Positions 1 through 6,170 of a stretch of DNA of 13,917 nucleotides are shown in pieces. Within the stretch, counting starts at the first letter, position 1. The number at the start of each line of letters is the position of its first letter. The notes beneath the pieces are model-generated. The model searched no databases. It saw only the letters and a list, made by a program, of their open reading frames with translations, and was not told the origin of the DNA. This stretch comes from Rhizophlyctis rosea (Eukaryota; Chytridiomycota; Chytridiomycetes; Rhizophlyctidales; Rhizophlyctidaceae): the NCBI GenBank assembly GCA_027596075.1, contig JADGJC010000620.1:1-13917 (forward strand), in the 5' to 3' direction. A program made the position numbers and the translations under genes.

Positions 1-1
1 C

Positions 2-1729
2 AACGTGGAGATATTCTCTCAGTTCCTGCACACTCAAACCAGTGTACAATTGCGAAAACTCATCGGAAGCCTTCCCGCGAAGGATCTTGTTAATAATCTC
101 CAGCGAAAGTTCTTTCTTGTCCTTCAACGAAGCATTTTCCCACTTTTCGTTGAGTTCCTGTTCACCAGTTGTCGTGAACCTCACCTTCGCCTTGCAAATG
201 TCGCATCCAGGGCAGATGTTGATGTGACCTGTCTGCCTGGCTCGTCCGACAGCAACAACCTTATCGTTGTAGATCAACTTTCCCCAGCGATGAATGGTGT
301 AAGGCTCGTCAATGGTGACACCCTGTACCCCATATACAGTGCGAGCATAGGAGTATTCGAACTTTGCAGCGATGACGTCGGGCGCAAGTTGAATCGTGTG
401 TCCACGCAAATCGGACTTTAGCGAAAAGGTTCCGTCCTCTGCTTGAGCAGACTTCACCGTAAACGATTCTTTGTTCACAATGTTGAGCCCTTTGTGCGTC
501 TCGTTAGCGTAGACCTTCATGGAGCGGAAGATGATAAAGTCGCCGTTCTTTGTTTGAACTGTAACGGGCTTTCTTTTCAACTTCTTACACTCCTCCTTGG
601 CGACTTTGTGCCCTAGTTTCCTTCTGCGATAGTTGTCGAAAACGATGTGTAACTTTGTGTCAACAACTCGTCCGACAAGATCAGGGAAATCCAGATTTCC
701 TACCTTCTTGTAAAGTTCGGTCAACTCTGGATTCCTAAAGTTCTTGACTAGAGAGAACCTTTTCCTGTCGCAGATTTCCATGAACATCCTGTTCATTGAG
801 ATGTCGTAGGTCATGCCATGAATCCTGTGCATGACTGGTGGAAGTTGAGTCGGGTCGCCGAGAAGAATGATATGGACATCCTTGTTGTGTTTCTTGAACC
901 AGTACAGGGCACGAAGCACATCGCGATCGAGCATCAAGGCTTCGTCAATAACCACGTGGGTGAATGAACTGTCAATCGATCTCATGAATCGCTTGGTCGC
1001 CTTGTCATATCGCAGCCCGGAGTGTACTGTTTCTCCCCTGATGCCGATGGCGGTCACATGCGTGCTGGAAGTCAAGAGAACAGAGTCGCCGAGTTTCTCA
1101 ACAAGTTTCTTTGTGATAAAACTCTTTGCCGTTCCTCCTTCGCCTATGACAGCAAAGGAACCCATGGCGATTAGTTCCTCATAGTGAAAGTCTGTCCAGA
1201 TTTCGTTCTTTTGCAGATTCCACTCCATCGGTTCGATGATCGGTTGGGGTTCAGCGCTCCGTGACGCAGGGCATCTGTCCTCAAACAGTTTCAACTTGTC
1301 TCTCTTCACCTGGGTGATCTCCTCCGTTTTGTACGGAACGGGTCGGTTGCCGTACTTGATCTCCTTCAACTCCTGGTTCATGTTGAAGTAGACGAGTTCA
1401 TCGGTCTTGATCATTATCCAGTGTGGAACTGGAATCACCCGTGCCATCTTGATCATGGAAATCCATGACATCTCAATGATCTGTTGGTAAAGTGGGACAT
1501 AGTTCTCCTGCAAAATGGAATCTTTAAACGAGAACCCTTGGAAGACACCCTCGCCTACATCTCTGATGAACCCGAGACCAAGATATTTCTGGTGAAGATC
1601 GACCTCGGATGTAGAGTATGTCGTCTCGTACTTGCGACGCACCCTTTTATTCAACATCCCGATGAATTTTCTAATGTTGTCCTTGGCGATCTGGTCTGGG
1701 TAAGCCTTGTACACAACATTGAAAGTCTT
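2..1729 (-). CDS. Superfamily 1 helicase part of the polymerase-helicase protein (runs off left edge)
   Basis: This frame stays open on the minus strand from just after the TAG at 1730-1732 to the window edge, about 576 codons, in the same frame as the polymerase part. Visible SF1 (Pif1/RecD-like) motifs in order: Walker A GEGGTAKS at 1121-1144; Walker B VVIDEA at 938-955; motif III LLGDPTQLPP, around 836-865; motif V-like RTVYGVQGVT at about 314-343; motif VI-like VVAVGRARQ at 233-259. A CPGCDIC cluster (194-214) follows and may bind zinc. Residues before Walker A, down to about 1440, look like polymerase: NIRKFIGMLNKR (around 1640-1680) sits where motif B is expected and IKTDEL (around 1396-1413) where motif C is expected. 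The expected role is ATP-driven unwinding coupled to synthesis. The helicase call is firm; the polymerase motif assignments come from family knowledge. The C-terminus lies outside the window. Confidence 0.85.
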
Positions 1730-1732
1730 CTA
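1730..1732 (-). other. In-frame TAG between polymerase motifs A and B
   Basis: The minus-strand codon is TAG with no frame change on either side: FNVVYKAYPDQIAKDN continues directly after it. It interrupts one continuous coding region of more than 1,280 codons. It could be a mutation in an integrated copy, a base-call error, or a leaky stop. The codon after it begins with A, so it does not match the common TAG-CARYYA or TAG-G readthrough contexts. Confidence 0.85.
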
Positions 1733-3862
1733 GAATACGTCCCTTTCCACGGTTCTTTGCGAAAGGATTTGATGGGTGATTTCGAACTTCACACCAAAAT
1801 GCCTCAACTTCATAAGGAACTCGTGGTAGTAAGACCCATCGTTAAACGGTATCATGTTGAACCACGCCGGCTGTTCTTCCAAGGGGGCAAACGTCACATA
1901 ATATTTGATCGGTCTCAGGACATCTTGTTCCACGTAAGGTTCAGGATAGTCCATTGAATGGATCACAGCCCACGGTGTCTGCTTCATCCGTGCCGCGTTT
2001 TCATACGTCCTCGTCAGGTCGATTGCCGCAATGTCGCCATCATACTCGCCACGCCTGAAAACTTTTGTGATGGCTAATTGAGTGTTAGCAAACCAACCCT
2101 TAGATACGTCATTGAAACTCGAGGCAGCATCTGGACAGGATGTTTGAAAATATTCGAGGATCATTCCCATGACAGATTGTCCCGTGAAGGGCAGATGAAA
2201 GACCCTGGAAGCGTCTATCACCTGGTCGTAATCTTGATTCCTTTGGAAGATGACGTTACCATAACGGATCTTCGCGATGCCGAGTCGATGACGTTCAACA
2301 GTTCCTTCGGTGAACATGATCTTGGCGAGCGTGATCGATCTGTTGTCCGCAAGGATATTATGCTGTGTGAGCATACCGATCAAGAGATCCTGAAGATCGC
2401 CAGACTTTACGATGACAGTCGCCTTTTCCCCATCGGTCAAGCCCTCGTATTTTTCCATGAGGTCAACACCATCATCAGGGGTGATGGCATCAACAACGAT
2501 CGCGTCCGTGATGACGTCTTTCACCTTCTCCGAGACGAGCGATACCATGGCGTCCTCCTTTTCGTCAGCATCCACCATATCCCATTGACTATCACCGCAT
2601 ATGATACAATACTCCCTGTTGAAATCAAAGGCGCGTTCCATTCCACATTTCAAGCATTTTTCCATCGTGTCCTTTTTCTGCATGAGCGAACGGCGAAGGG
2701 AGTTGTCGGTAATCGGGTAGAAATGACCGTTGCTGAAAACATAGATGAGGGTCTTCTGGTGGTGATCCCGGACTGACTTATCCACTGATTTTTTGTACAT
2801 GACCTTTCCATCAAGCCCTACGACGATGATACCCGCCCTTCGGTCGTCGCAGGTTTCGGCTTGATTTTGGTTGGTCAGTCCAGCGAATTCGTCTTCCATA
2901 CGCAGGATCTTTTTCAATGTCCTCCTGGAGATGCGGAAATGTGTTTCAGACATTACCCAACCACATGTTCCGTCTTCTGTCATGTTTTGGTCTACATATG
3001 GGACATCGAGAATCACGGATTTCTCTTTGCGACCCACCGCAGCCATGATCTCCTTCTGCAACTCTCGTCGCCCGGGTCTGTCACGAGAAGGGGATGCTTG
3101 TATATCCAAGTTCCGAATTTCATAAACAGAATAACCACCTTCCATATGAAGGAAAAAATCTATCACCTTAGCAACGACGTCTCTCCCAAGAACATTTCTA
3201 GCAAAGTCGGTATCCTCGATGATGCGTTCAGCAAAGCCCGGGACTGCAAAGACACCACCGTTCTGAAGTTCTACACCTTCTGTAACAGTGCATTTGATGA
3301 GAATATCGTACCGAGTCTTGGGTTTGAGTTTGAGATCCTTAACGACATCTCTCACCATGTCCCACCTTTCCTCATCGATGATGCTTTGTGAGATGTCGAC
3401 TTCAGAGACCTCCTTGTTGTCGAAGTAATCCTCTAACATCTCAGCGACTCGGGCGGCTGCTGCGGCTCCCTCCTCCCTGTTCCTCTTCTTGGTCTCTGCT
3501 GCCTTCCTCGCTCCCTCCTTTCTGCGCTCGGCTGCGGCGGCGACAGCGGCTGCCACTCGTTGATCTTCCTCTTGTTTCTTCCTTTGCCGAGTTTGAGCCG
3601 CTTTCTGTGCAGCAGTGATGTGTGTCCCTCGTGCCCTCCTGGTTACGACGGCTTGTCTGGCTGCTGTCTGTCGCTTCTCTTGCTGCTGGGCAATAAAGAG
3701 CGGCAGGTGCTCCACCATTATGTCCTCTAATGCTTCTCGTCGGTCACGAGTCCAATGCTTCCGACTGAAGTTTCCGGACATGATAGCCTTCATCATTCTA
3801 GTGTAGGGTTTGCTACCCGTCCTAATATTCGTGTTTGTCAAGGGGTTATAAATGAGTGGCAT
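1730..3862 (-). CDS. Family B-like viral DNA polymerase, N-terminal part, ending at an in-frame TAG
   Basis: 710 residues from an ATG at 3860-3862. Residues 4-22 (IYNPLTNTNIRTG..Y) resemble the NP-T-x-G-x-Y core of the two-cysteine adaptor found in large DNA virus proteins, though without its cysteines. Residues 60-145 are a Lys/Arg/Ala/Glu-rich helix, probably a coiled coil or a nucleic-acid-binding tail. A zinc ribbon follows at C403, C406, C419 and C422, preceded by SNGHFYPIT (377-385). FTGQSVMGMILEYF (559-572) and GDIAAIDLTRTY (609-620) match what I know of viral family B polymerases; D615 would be the motif A aspartate. The frame then meets TAG at 1730-1732, but coding continues in the same frame with motif B- and C-like residues and a helicase. 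An A-rich leader and a CGCGTTT element lie upstream. The polymerase call rests on motif order only; I see no clear exonuclease motifs. Confidence 0.7.
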   Translation of the reverse strand: MPLIYNPLTNTNIRTGSKPYTRMMKAIMSGNFSRKHWTRDRREALEDIMVEHLPLFIAQQQEKRQTAARQAVVTRRARGTHITAAQKAAQTRQRKKQEEDQRVAAAVAAAAERRKEGARKAAETKKRNREEGAAAAARVAEMLEDYFDNKEVSEVDISQSIIDEERWDMVRDVVKDLKLKPKTRYDILIKCTVTEGVELQNGGVFAVPGFAERIIEDTDFARNVLGRDVVAKVIDFFLHMEGGYSVYEIRNLDIQASPSRDRPGRRELQKEIMAAVGRKEKSVILDVPYVDQNMTEDGTCGWVMSETHFRISRRTLKKILRMEDEFAGLTNQNQAETCDDRRAGIIVVGLDGKVMYKKSVDKSVRDHHQKTLIYVFSNGHFYPITDNSLRRSLMQKKDTMEKCLKCGMERAFDFNREYCIICGDSQWDMVDADEKEDAMVSLVSEKVKDVITDAIVVDAITPDDGVDLMEKYEGLTDGEKATVIVKSGDLQDLLIGMLTQHNILADNRSITLAKIMFTEGTVERHRLGIAKIRYGNVIFQRNQDYDQVIDASRVFHLPFTGQSVMGMILEYFQTSCPDAASSFNDVSKGWFANTQLAITKVFRRGEYDGDIAAIDLTRTYENAARMKQTPWAVIHSMDYPEPYVEQDVLRPIKYYVTFAPLEEQPAWFNMIPFNDGSYYHEFLMKLRHFGVKFEITHQILSQRTVERDVF

Positions 3863-3911
3863 GGTTGATTGCGTTTACTATCTATATGAAAAAAATAATC
3901 TCTAGAACTTT

Positions 3912-3921
3912 AAACGCGTTT
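3912..3921. promoter_or_regulatory. Palindromic AAACGCGTTT element upstream of the polymerase gene
   Basis: A perfect 10-base palindrome lies 50-59 bases upstream of the polymerase ATG. AAACGCG occurs again at 4237-4243 (52-58 bases upstream of the helix-turn-helix-like gene) and at 4739-4745 (78-84 bases upstream of the F-box ORF), so each of three minus-strand genes has a copy at a similar distance. The core ACGCGT equals the MluI cell-cycle box known from fungal S-phase promoters. Promoter function is inferred from position and recurrence. Confidence 0.4.
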
Positions 3922-3954
3922 GTTCGTTGGAGATAGCTTATGGGCAAGATTTTC

Positions 3955-4185
3955 TCAATCGGAGGTCGCTGGTTGAGGAGGAGATGTGTATGGTCGAATT
4001 TTATAATGTGCGACCTTCCTTCCTATTACCGTTTCTCCGCTCCTGAGTTTGAAAACAGTATGAAGACATACTCCCATATGCGCGGCGATAGACTTATACG
4101 ATGGAAAATCCTGTACATGTTCGAGAGTTCCGCGATTGTTGAAATACAAAGACCATTTCGGCTTGGTGTGGACTGCTTTCCCCAT
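3955..4185 (-). CDS. Small helix-turn-helix-like protein
   Basis: 76 residues with an ATG start at 4183-4185. The segment SYKSIAAHMGVCLHTVFKL (29-47) reads like a helix-turn-helix of the NUMOD1 or small viral DNA-binding type: an alanine pair, a Gly at the turn, then a second helix. WSLYFNNRGTLE at 11-22 would form a beta strand before it, and the tail (64-76) is Pro/Ser-rich and probably disordered. The gene ends 92 bases before the polymerase start, on the same strand, and an AT-rich TATA-like element plus a CGCGTTT element lie upstream. Together these suggest an early regulator. The overlapping plus-strand ORF at 3940-4191 shows no comparable pattern. I do not recognise a named family, so the function is an inference from fold shape. 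Confidence 0.5.
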   Translation of the reverse strand: MGKAVHTKPKWSLYFNNRGTLEHVQDFPSYKSIAAHMGVCLHTVFKLRSGETVIGRKVAHYKIRPYTSPPQPATSD

Positions 4186-4218
4186 TCTTGAACTATTCTC
4201 TTATATATCTTATACAGC

Positions 4219-4231
4219 TATAAAATTTATA
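4219..4231 (-). promoter_or_regulatory. TATA-like element upstream of the helix-turn-helix gene
   Basis: TATAAAATTTATA (plus strand) reads TATAAATTTTATA on the minus strand. It lies 34-46 bases before the ATG at 4185 and just downstream of the CGCGTTT element at 4237-4243, which is the usual order of an upstream element and then a TATA box. The whole stretch 4199-4231 is AT-rich. Confidence 0.4.
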
Positions 4232-4234
4232 CCC

Positions 4235-4537
4235 TTAAACGCGATTTCTTTCGCTGTCATCAATACCAGCGATTGCCTCCATGGTTGTACCTTGACGTGC
4301 AAAGCCACACGTCATTGGGGTCATTGTGTAGGTGTGTTTCGTATTGGTAGCACATAACTCGCTTGAAGAAGTCGATTGAATATACAACTGACCCGTAATG
4401 TGTTTCCCAGATGCTAAGGCTAACGTTGTCCGACAATCGCTGAGATTGCCAACCTGGTGTGTAATGTGTAGTGTTTCTTCATCTGCGTTGCAGGCAGTCT
4501 TGAACGACCTTCTTTCGCTTCTCGCATATTTTGCCAT
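4235..4537 (-). CDS. Doubtful ORF, possibly the displaced tail of the F-box gene
   Basis: From ATG at 4535-4537 this frame gives about 100 residues (MAKYARSERRSFKT at the start) with Ser/Thr-rich, low-hydrophobicity content and no motif I know. It overlaps the 3' end of the F-box ORF in another frame. F-box proteins normally carry a substrate-binding region after the F-box, so this could be that region moved out of frame by an indel, but the sequence alone does not show it. It may also be noncoding. It is the only candidate in the stretch 4186-4478. Confidence 0.2.
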   Translation of the reverse strand: MAKYARSERRSFKTACNADEETLHITHQVGNLSDCRTTLALASGKHITGQLYIQSTSSSELCATNTKHTYTMTPMTCGFARQGTTMEAIAGIDDSERNRV

Positions 4538-4661
4538 TGCCTCTCTCAATGGTCGCTCGGAAGTAAGGGCTCGTGTCGGCAAGTTTCTTTCGGTCGCAAC
4601 ATGAAAGATGTTTGGTTATCTCTTCAAGCATCTCAATAGGCAAGCATTCCAGATAGTTCAT
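4479..4661 (-). CDS. Minimal F-box protein
   Basis: 60 residues from ATG at 4659-4661. LECLPIEMLEEITKHLSC (4-21) and DRKKLADTSPYFRATI (23-38) fit the F-box consensus: a Leu-Pro-x-Glu-hydrophobic start, then three short helices with a Ser and an aromatic-Arg near the end. F-boxes bind Skp1 and place a target on the SCF ubiquitin ligase. Several large and mid-sized eukaryotic viruses use them to redirect host degradation. Only a short basic tail follows, so no substrate-binding domain is visible; the protein may be truncated, continue in another frame (see 4235-4537), or bind its target with the tail. The ATG follows a CAAAC leader shared with the capsid gene. The frame is open further upstream to 4913 but without an ATG before this one. 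Confidence 0.55.
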   Translation of the reverse strand: MNYLECLPIEMLEEITKHLSCCDRKKLADTSPYFRATIERGNGKICEKRKKVVQDCLQRR

Positions 4662-4689
4662 GTTTGTCAAGGTTTGTAAGGTTTGTAGG
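4662..4689. repeat. Three short GTTTGT-type units in the F-box leader
   Basis: Units GTTTGTCAAG, GTTTGTAAG and GTTTGTAGG follow one another directly. On the minus strand they form an ACAAAC-rich leader ending right at the F-box ATG, so they may be untranslated leader sequence. Confidence 0.6.
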
Positions 4690-4774
4690 ATATGTGTATT
4701 GTTTGATATGATAGTACAAAAATAAAATTTCAAGGCGGAAACGCGTTCAGGCATCGGATGATTACCGTTGTAAA

Positions 4775-4834
4775 TAGATCTGAAACATGTGGGATAGATC
4801 TGAGACATCTGGGATAGGTCTGAGACATGAAGGG
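4775..4834. repeat. Tandem repeat, three 20-base units
   Basis: Units at 4775-4794, 4795-4814 and 4815-4834 share the pattern TAGATCTGAGACATCTGGGA with a few substitutions each. The repeat lies in a noncoding stretch between divergently read blocks. It could bind a protein or simply be a replication-slippage product. Confidence 0.75.
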
Positions 4835-4851
4835 TAGAAACAGGAGATAGC

Positions 4852-5061
4852 TCAACGCAAAAACTCTGAAAAACGGGGTATCTCCTGAAAAGCTTGGCGT
4901 CGAAAGCTTGCAATATGTTCTAGAATTTCAGGAGGTGCGCTTTTAGAAGATGCGCCAAGAATCGAAGATCGAGAAGGAGTCCTCCGAATCTTTCGAACAT
5001 TCCAATTATCCAAACATAGAACGTCTGTTTCCAGGAATTGTCTAATGATAGTGACGGACAT
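4852..5061 (-). CDS. Doubtful 69-residue ORF with an F-box-like start
   Basis: ATG at 5059-5061. Near the C-terminus, APPEILEHIASF (43-54) looks like the first helix of an F-box, but the frame ends soon after without the rest of the domain. This could be a decayed second F-box gene or chance. The N-terminal part is basic and without a motif. No promoter-like element was found directly upstream on this strand. Confidence 0.25.
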   Translation of the reverse strand: MSVTIIRQFLETDVLCLDNWNVRKIRRTPSRSSILGASSKSAPPEILEHIASFRRQAFQEIPRFSEFLR

Positions 5062-5094
5062 CGACGCAAATCCCGATCACAAGGATCAAAATTC

Positions 5095-5102
5095 TATAAA
5101 TA
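5095..5102 (+). promoter_or_regulatory. TATA box for the 147-residue gene
   Basis: TATAAATA matches the eukaryotic TATA consensus. It lies 118-125 bases upstream of the ATG at 5220. A start of transcription about 30 bases downstream would fall near 5125-5130, after the upstream ATG at 5121, which supports 5220 as the translation start. Confidence 0.5.
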
Positions 5103-5219
5103 TGTCCTCTCCCTCCCGAAATGAGAGAAAAATCATCCGCTCCCTCAGTTCGCGAACAATCGCGAACATTCTTCGCCGTATCTTGCACACCCCCCTCTTC
5201 GTATTCTGTTCTTGTCAAT

Positions 5220-5663
5220 ATGGGTAAGATCGGCGGACGCTTCGCCACCGCTACCGAAAGCCTGCAGAACTACCAGGCATCCCTCCTTCATCGGCACAAT
5301 CGGAGGCGGTTGGTTCATCACCGGTCGGACATCAATCGTATGGAAAATCGATTGCTCAAGAACGCCCTGATTAAGAATATGGGAGATATGGCTAAGCAAT
5401 ACAAACAACTACTTGCCATTTGCAACCTTCGAGAAAAAGAACTCGACGAAGATGAGGAGAGGGAAGCAGCACGCCTCGCAGCTCTTCAACCGGATGACCT
5501 TGACATTCAAGATGTGATTTACAATCTGCAGCCACAGCAGCAGGATGATCCTGATGCCACTTCCGGTGGCGCTGATTCCGACTCTGGTGATGGTGCCTCT
5601 ACCGGTGGCGCTGATCCCGACTCTGGTGACGAGACGGATAATGGCGCCGAGCACAACGAATAA
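5220..5663 (+). CDS. Small protein with basic N-terminus, coiled middle and acidic repeat tail
   Basis: 147 residues starting at ATG 5220-5222 (AATATGGGT, a strong eukaryotic start context). The frame is open upstream to an ATG at 5121, but that would precede the transcription start implied by the TATA box. The N-terminal 40 residues are His/Arg-rich (HRHNRRRLVHHR); residues 40-85 look helical and charged (MENRLLKNALIKNMGDMAKQ and REKELDEDEEREAARLAALQ); the tail carries two 13-residue units around SGGADSDSGD and TGGADPDSGD, encoded by a 39-base repeat. I recognise no family. An acidic tail after a basic helical part could suit a DNA mimic, a histone-binding protein or an assembly chaperone. 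It is the only plus-strand gene among minus-strand genes in the left half. Confidence 0.65.
   Translation: MGKIGGRFATATESLQNYQASLLHRHNRRRLVHHRSDINRMENRLLKNALIKNMGDMAKQYKQLLAICNLREKELDEDEEREAARLAALQPDDLDIQDVIYNLQPQQQDDPDATSGGADSDSGDGASTGGADPDSGDETDNGAEHNE
5563..5637 (+). repeat. 39-base in-frame repeat encoding acidic Gly/Asp/Ser units
   Basis: CCGGTGGCGCTGA starts at 5563 and again at 5602, each copy followed by nearly the same CCGACTCTGGTGA stretch. The period of 39 bases keeps the frame and gives two 13-residue units, a usual sign of slippage expansion in a disordered tail. Confidence 0.75.
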
Positions 5664-5665
5664 AT

Positions 5666-5756
5666 GACGCGTGGCGTCTCACCCGACCGCCGGAAAAGTC
5701 GGGTGCGGTTCGCGGAGTTTACGTTAGCTGGAGGTCAATCTCCAGTGCTCCGTAAA
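5666..5756. terminator. Three consecutive hairpins after the 147-residue gene
   Basis: Hairpin 1: GACGC 5666-5670 with GCGTC 5674-5678. Hairpin 2: CACCCGAC 5680-5687 with GTCGGGTG 5698-5705, loop of 10. Hairpin 3: CTGGAG 5728-5733 with CTCCAG 5740-5745, enclosed by CGGAG 5713-5717 with CTCCG 5748-5752 (or TTTACG with CGTAAA). An A-rich stretch follows from 5754. Starting two bases after the stop codon, this may be a 3' end or termination structure. It is more elaborate than needed for that, so another RNA role is possible. Confidence 0.45.
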
Positions 5757-5774
5757 AAATAAAAAAAAAGGAAA

Positions 5775-5806
5775 AAGGCGCAAGCCACCCTAAGGCGCAA
5801 GCCACC
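5775..5806. repeat. 15-base direct repeat, two copies
   Basis: AAGGCGCAAGCCACC is present exactly at 5775-5789 and 5792-5806, separated by two bases and embedded in A-rich sequence. The rest of the stretch to about 5900 shows no gene or further structure that I can support. Confidence 0.8.
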
Positions 5807-5902
5807 AAAAAAAGGGGTCGATGATGAGGTTAGCTAGGAAGGGTAGCTTAGTTTAGATATTTGATGTTTTAGCTAGAATATGACTGAATTTTTCTTTGTA
5901 AA

Positions 5903-6064
5903 TCAAATTTTTTGTTTGTCTCCGATCACCTCCTCCTTGCAGCCAGCCTCTTTCGATTCACCCCTGTCCAATATTTCTTTAGTCCCTTCGGCATCCTCGA
6001 TGTCCGAACGAGTGGCTTCCTGTGATGTGTCTTCCTTCTTGTTTGTTTGCGGTGTCTTACCCAT
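5903..6064 (-). CDS. Small charged protein, 53 residues
   Basis: ATG at 6062-6064, stop TGA at 5903-5905. The protein is almost entirely Lys, Glu, Asp, Thr and Ser (MGKTPQTNKKEDTSQEATRS at the start) and probably disordered. It lies on the same strand as the capsid gene, 107 bases after it. Its leader ends in CATCATCAAACAACAAACA before ATG, closely like the capsid gene's leader, which is the best sign it is translated. I recognise no family. The plus-strand ORF over the same bases (5880-6125) is hydrophobic and lacks such a leader. Confidence 0.4.
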   Translation of the reverse strand: MGKTPQTNKKEDTSQEATRSDIEDAEGTKEILDRGESKEAGCKEEVIGDKQKI

Positions 6065-6149
6065 TGTTTGTTGTTTGATGATGTTTTCCTACTTACAAGC
6101 TCGGAAAATTAATTATGTCCATTGATGCCCTGTTACCAGTTTTTGGGTT

Positions 6150-6170
6150 AGCCTTTTTCTGAAAAAGGCT
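6150..6170. terminator. Perfect hairpin directly after the capsid stop codon
   Basis: AGCCTTTTTC and GAAAAAGGCT are exact reverse complements around a single central T, giving a stem of 9 base pairs with a 3-base loop. It touches the capsid gene's TAG stop (6171-6173). Hairpins at transcript ends are known in giant viruses such as mimivirus, where they mark cleavage and polyadenylation sites. A similar role here is inferred from position. Confidence 0.6.

Larger units (their letters stand above)
4662..5219. other. Mostly noncoding stretch with repeats and a possible second F-box remnant
   Basis: This 558-base stretch separates the minus-strand early block from the plus-strand gene at 5220. 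It holds three GTTTGT units of 9-10 bases (4662-4689), AT-rich sequence around 4700-4735, a CGCGTTT element, a 3 x 20-base tandem repeat (4775-4834), one doubtful minus-strand ORF (4852-5061) and a TATA box (5095-5102). I see no other convincing coding signal. Confidence 0.5.

Noticed and set aside
2078..3391. Long plus-strand frames opposite the polymerase gene (2078-2776 and 2861-3391)
   Set aside because: They lie opposite a gene with clear motifs, show no motif of their own, and their lengths follow from the codon pattern of the other strand.
5121..5219. Upstream extension of the 147-residue gene to ATG 5121
   Set aside because: It would precede the transcription start implied by the TATA box, and ATG 5220 has the stronger context.
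5666..5756. tRNA or tRNA-like structure
   Set aside because: The three hairpins have no acceptor stem, no D- or T-loop consensus in the right place and wrong spacing.
5880..6125. 81-residue plus-strand frame
   Set aside because: Hydrophobic and Ser-rich with no motif or leader; the minus-strand frame 5903-6064 over the same bases has the shared leader and a charged composition typical of a small viral protein.
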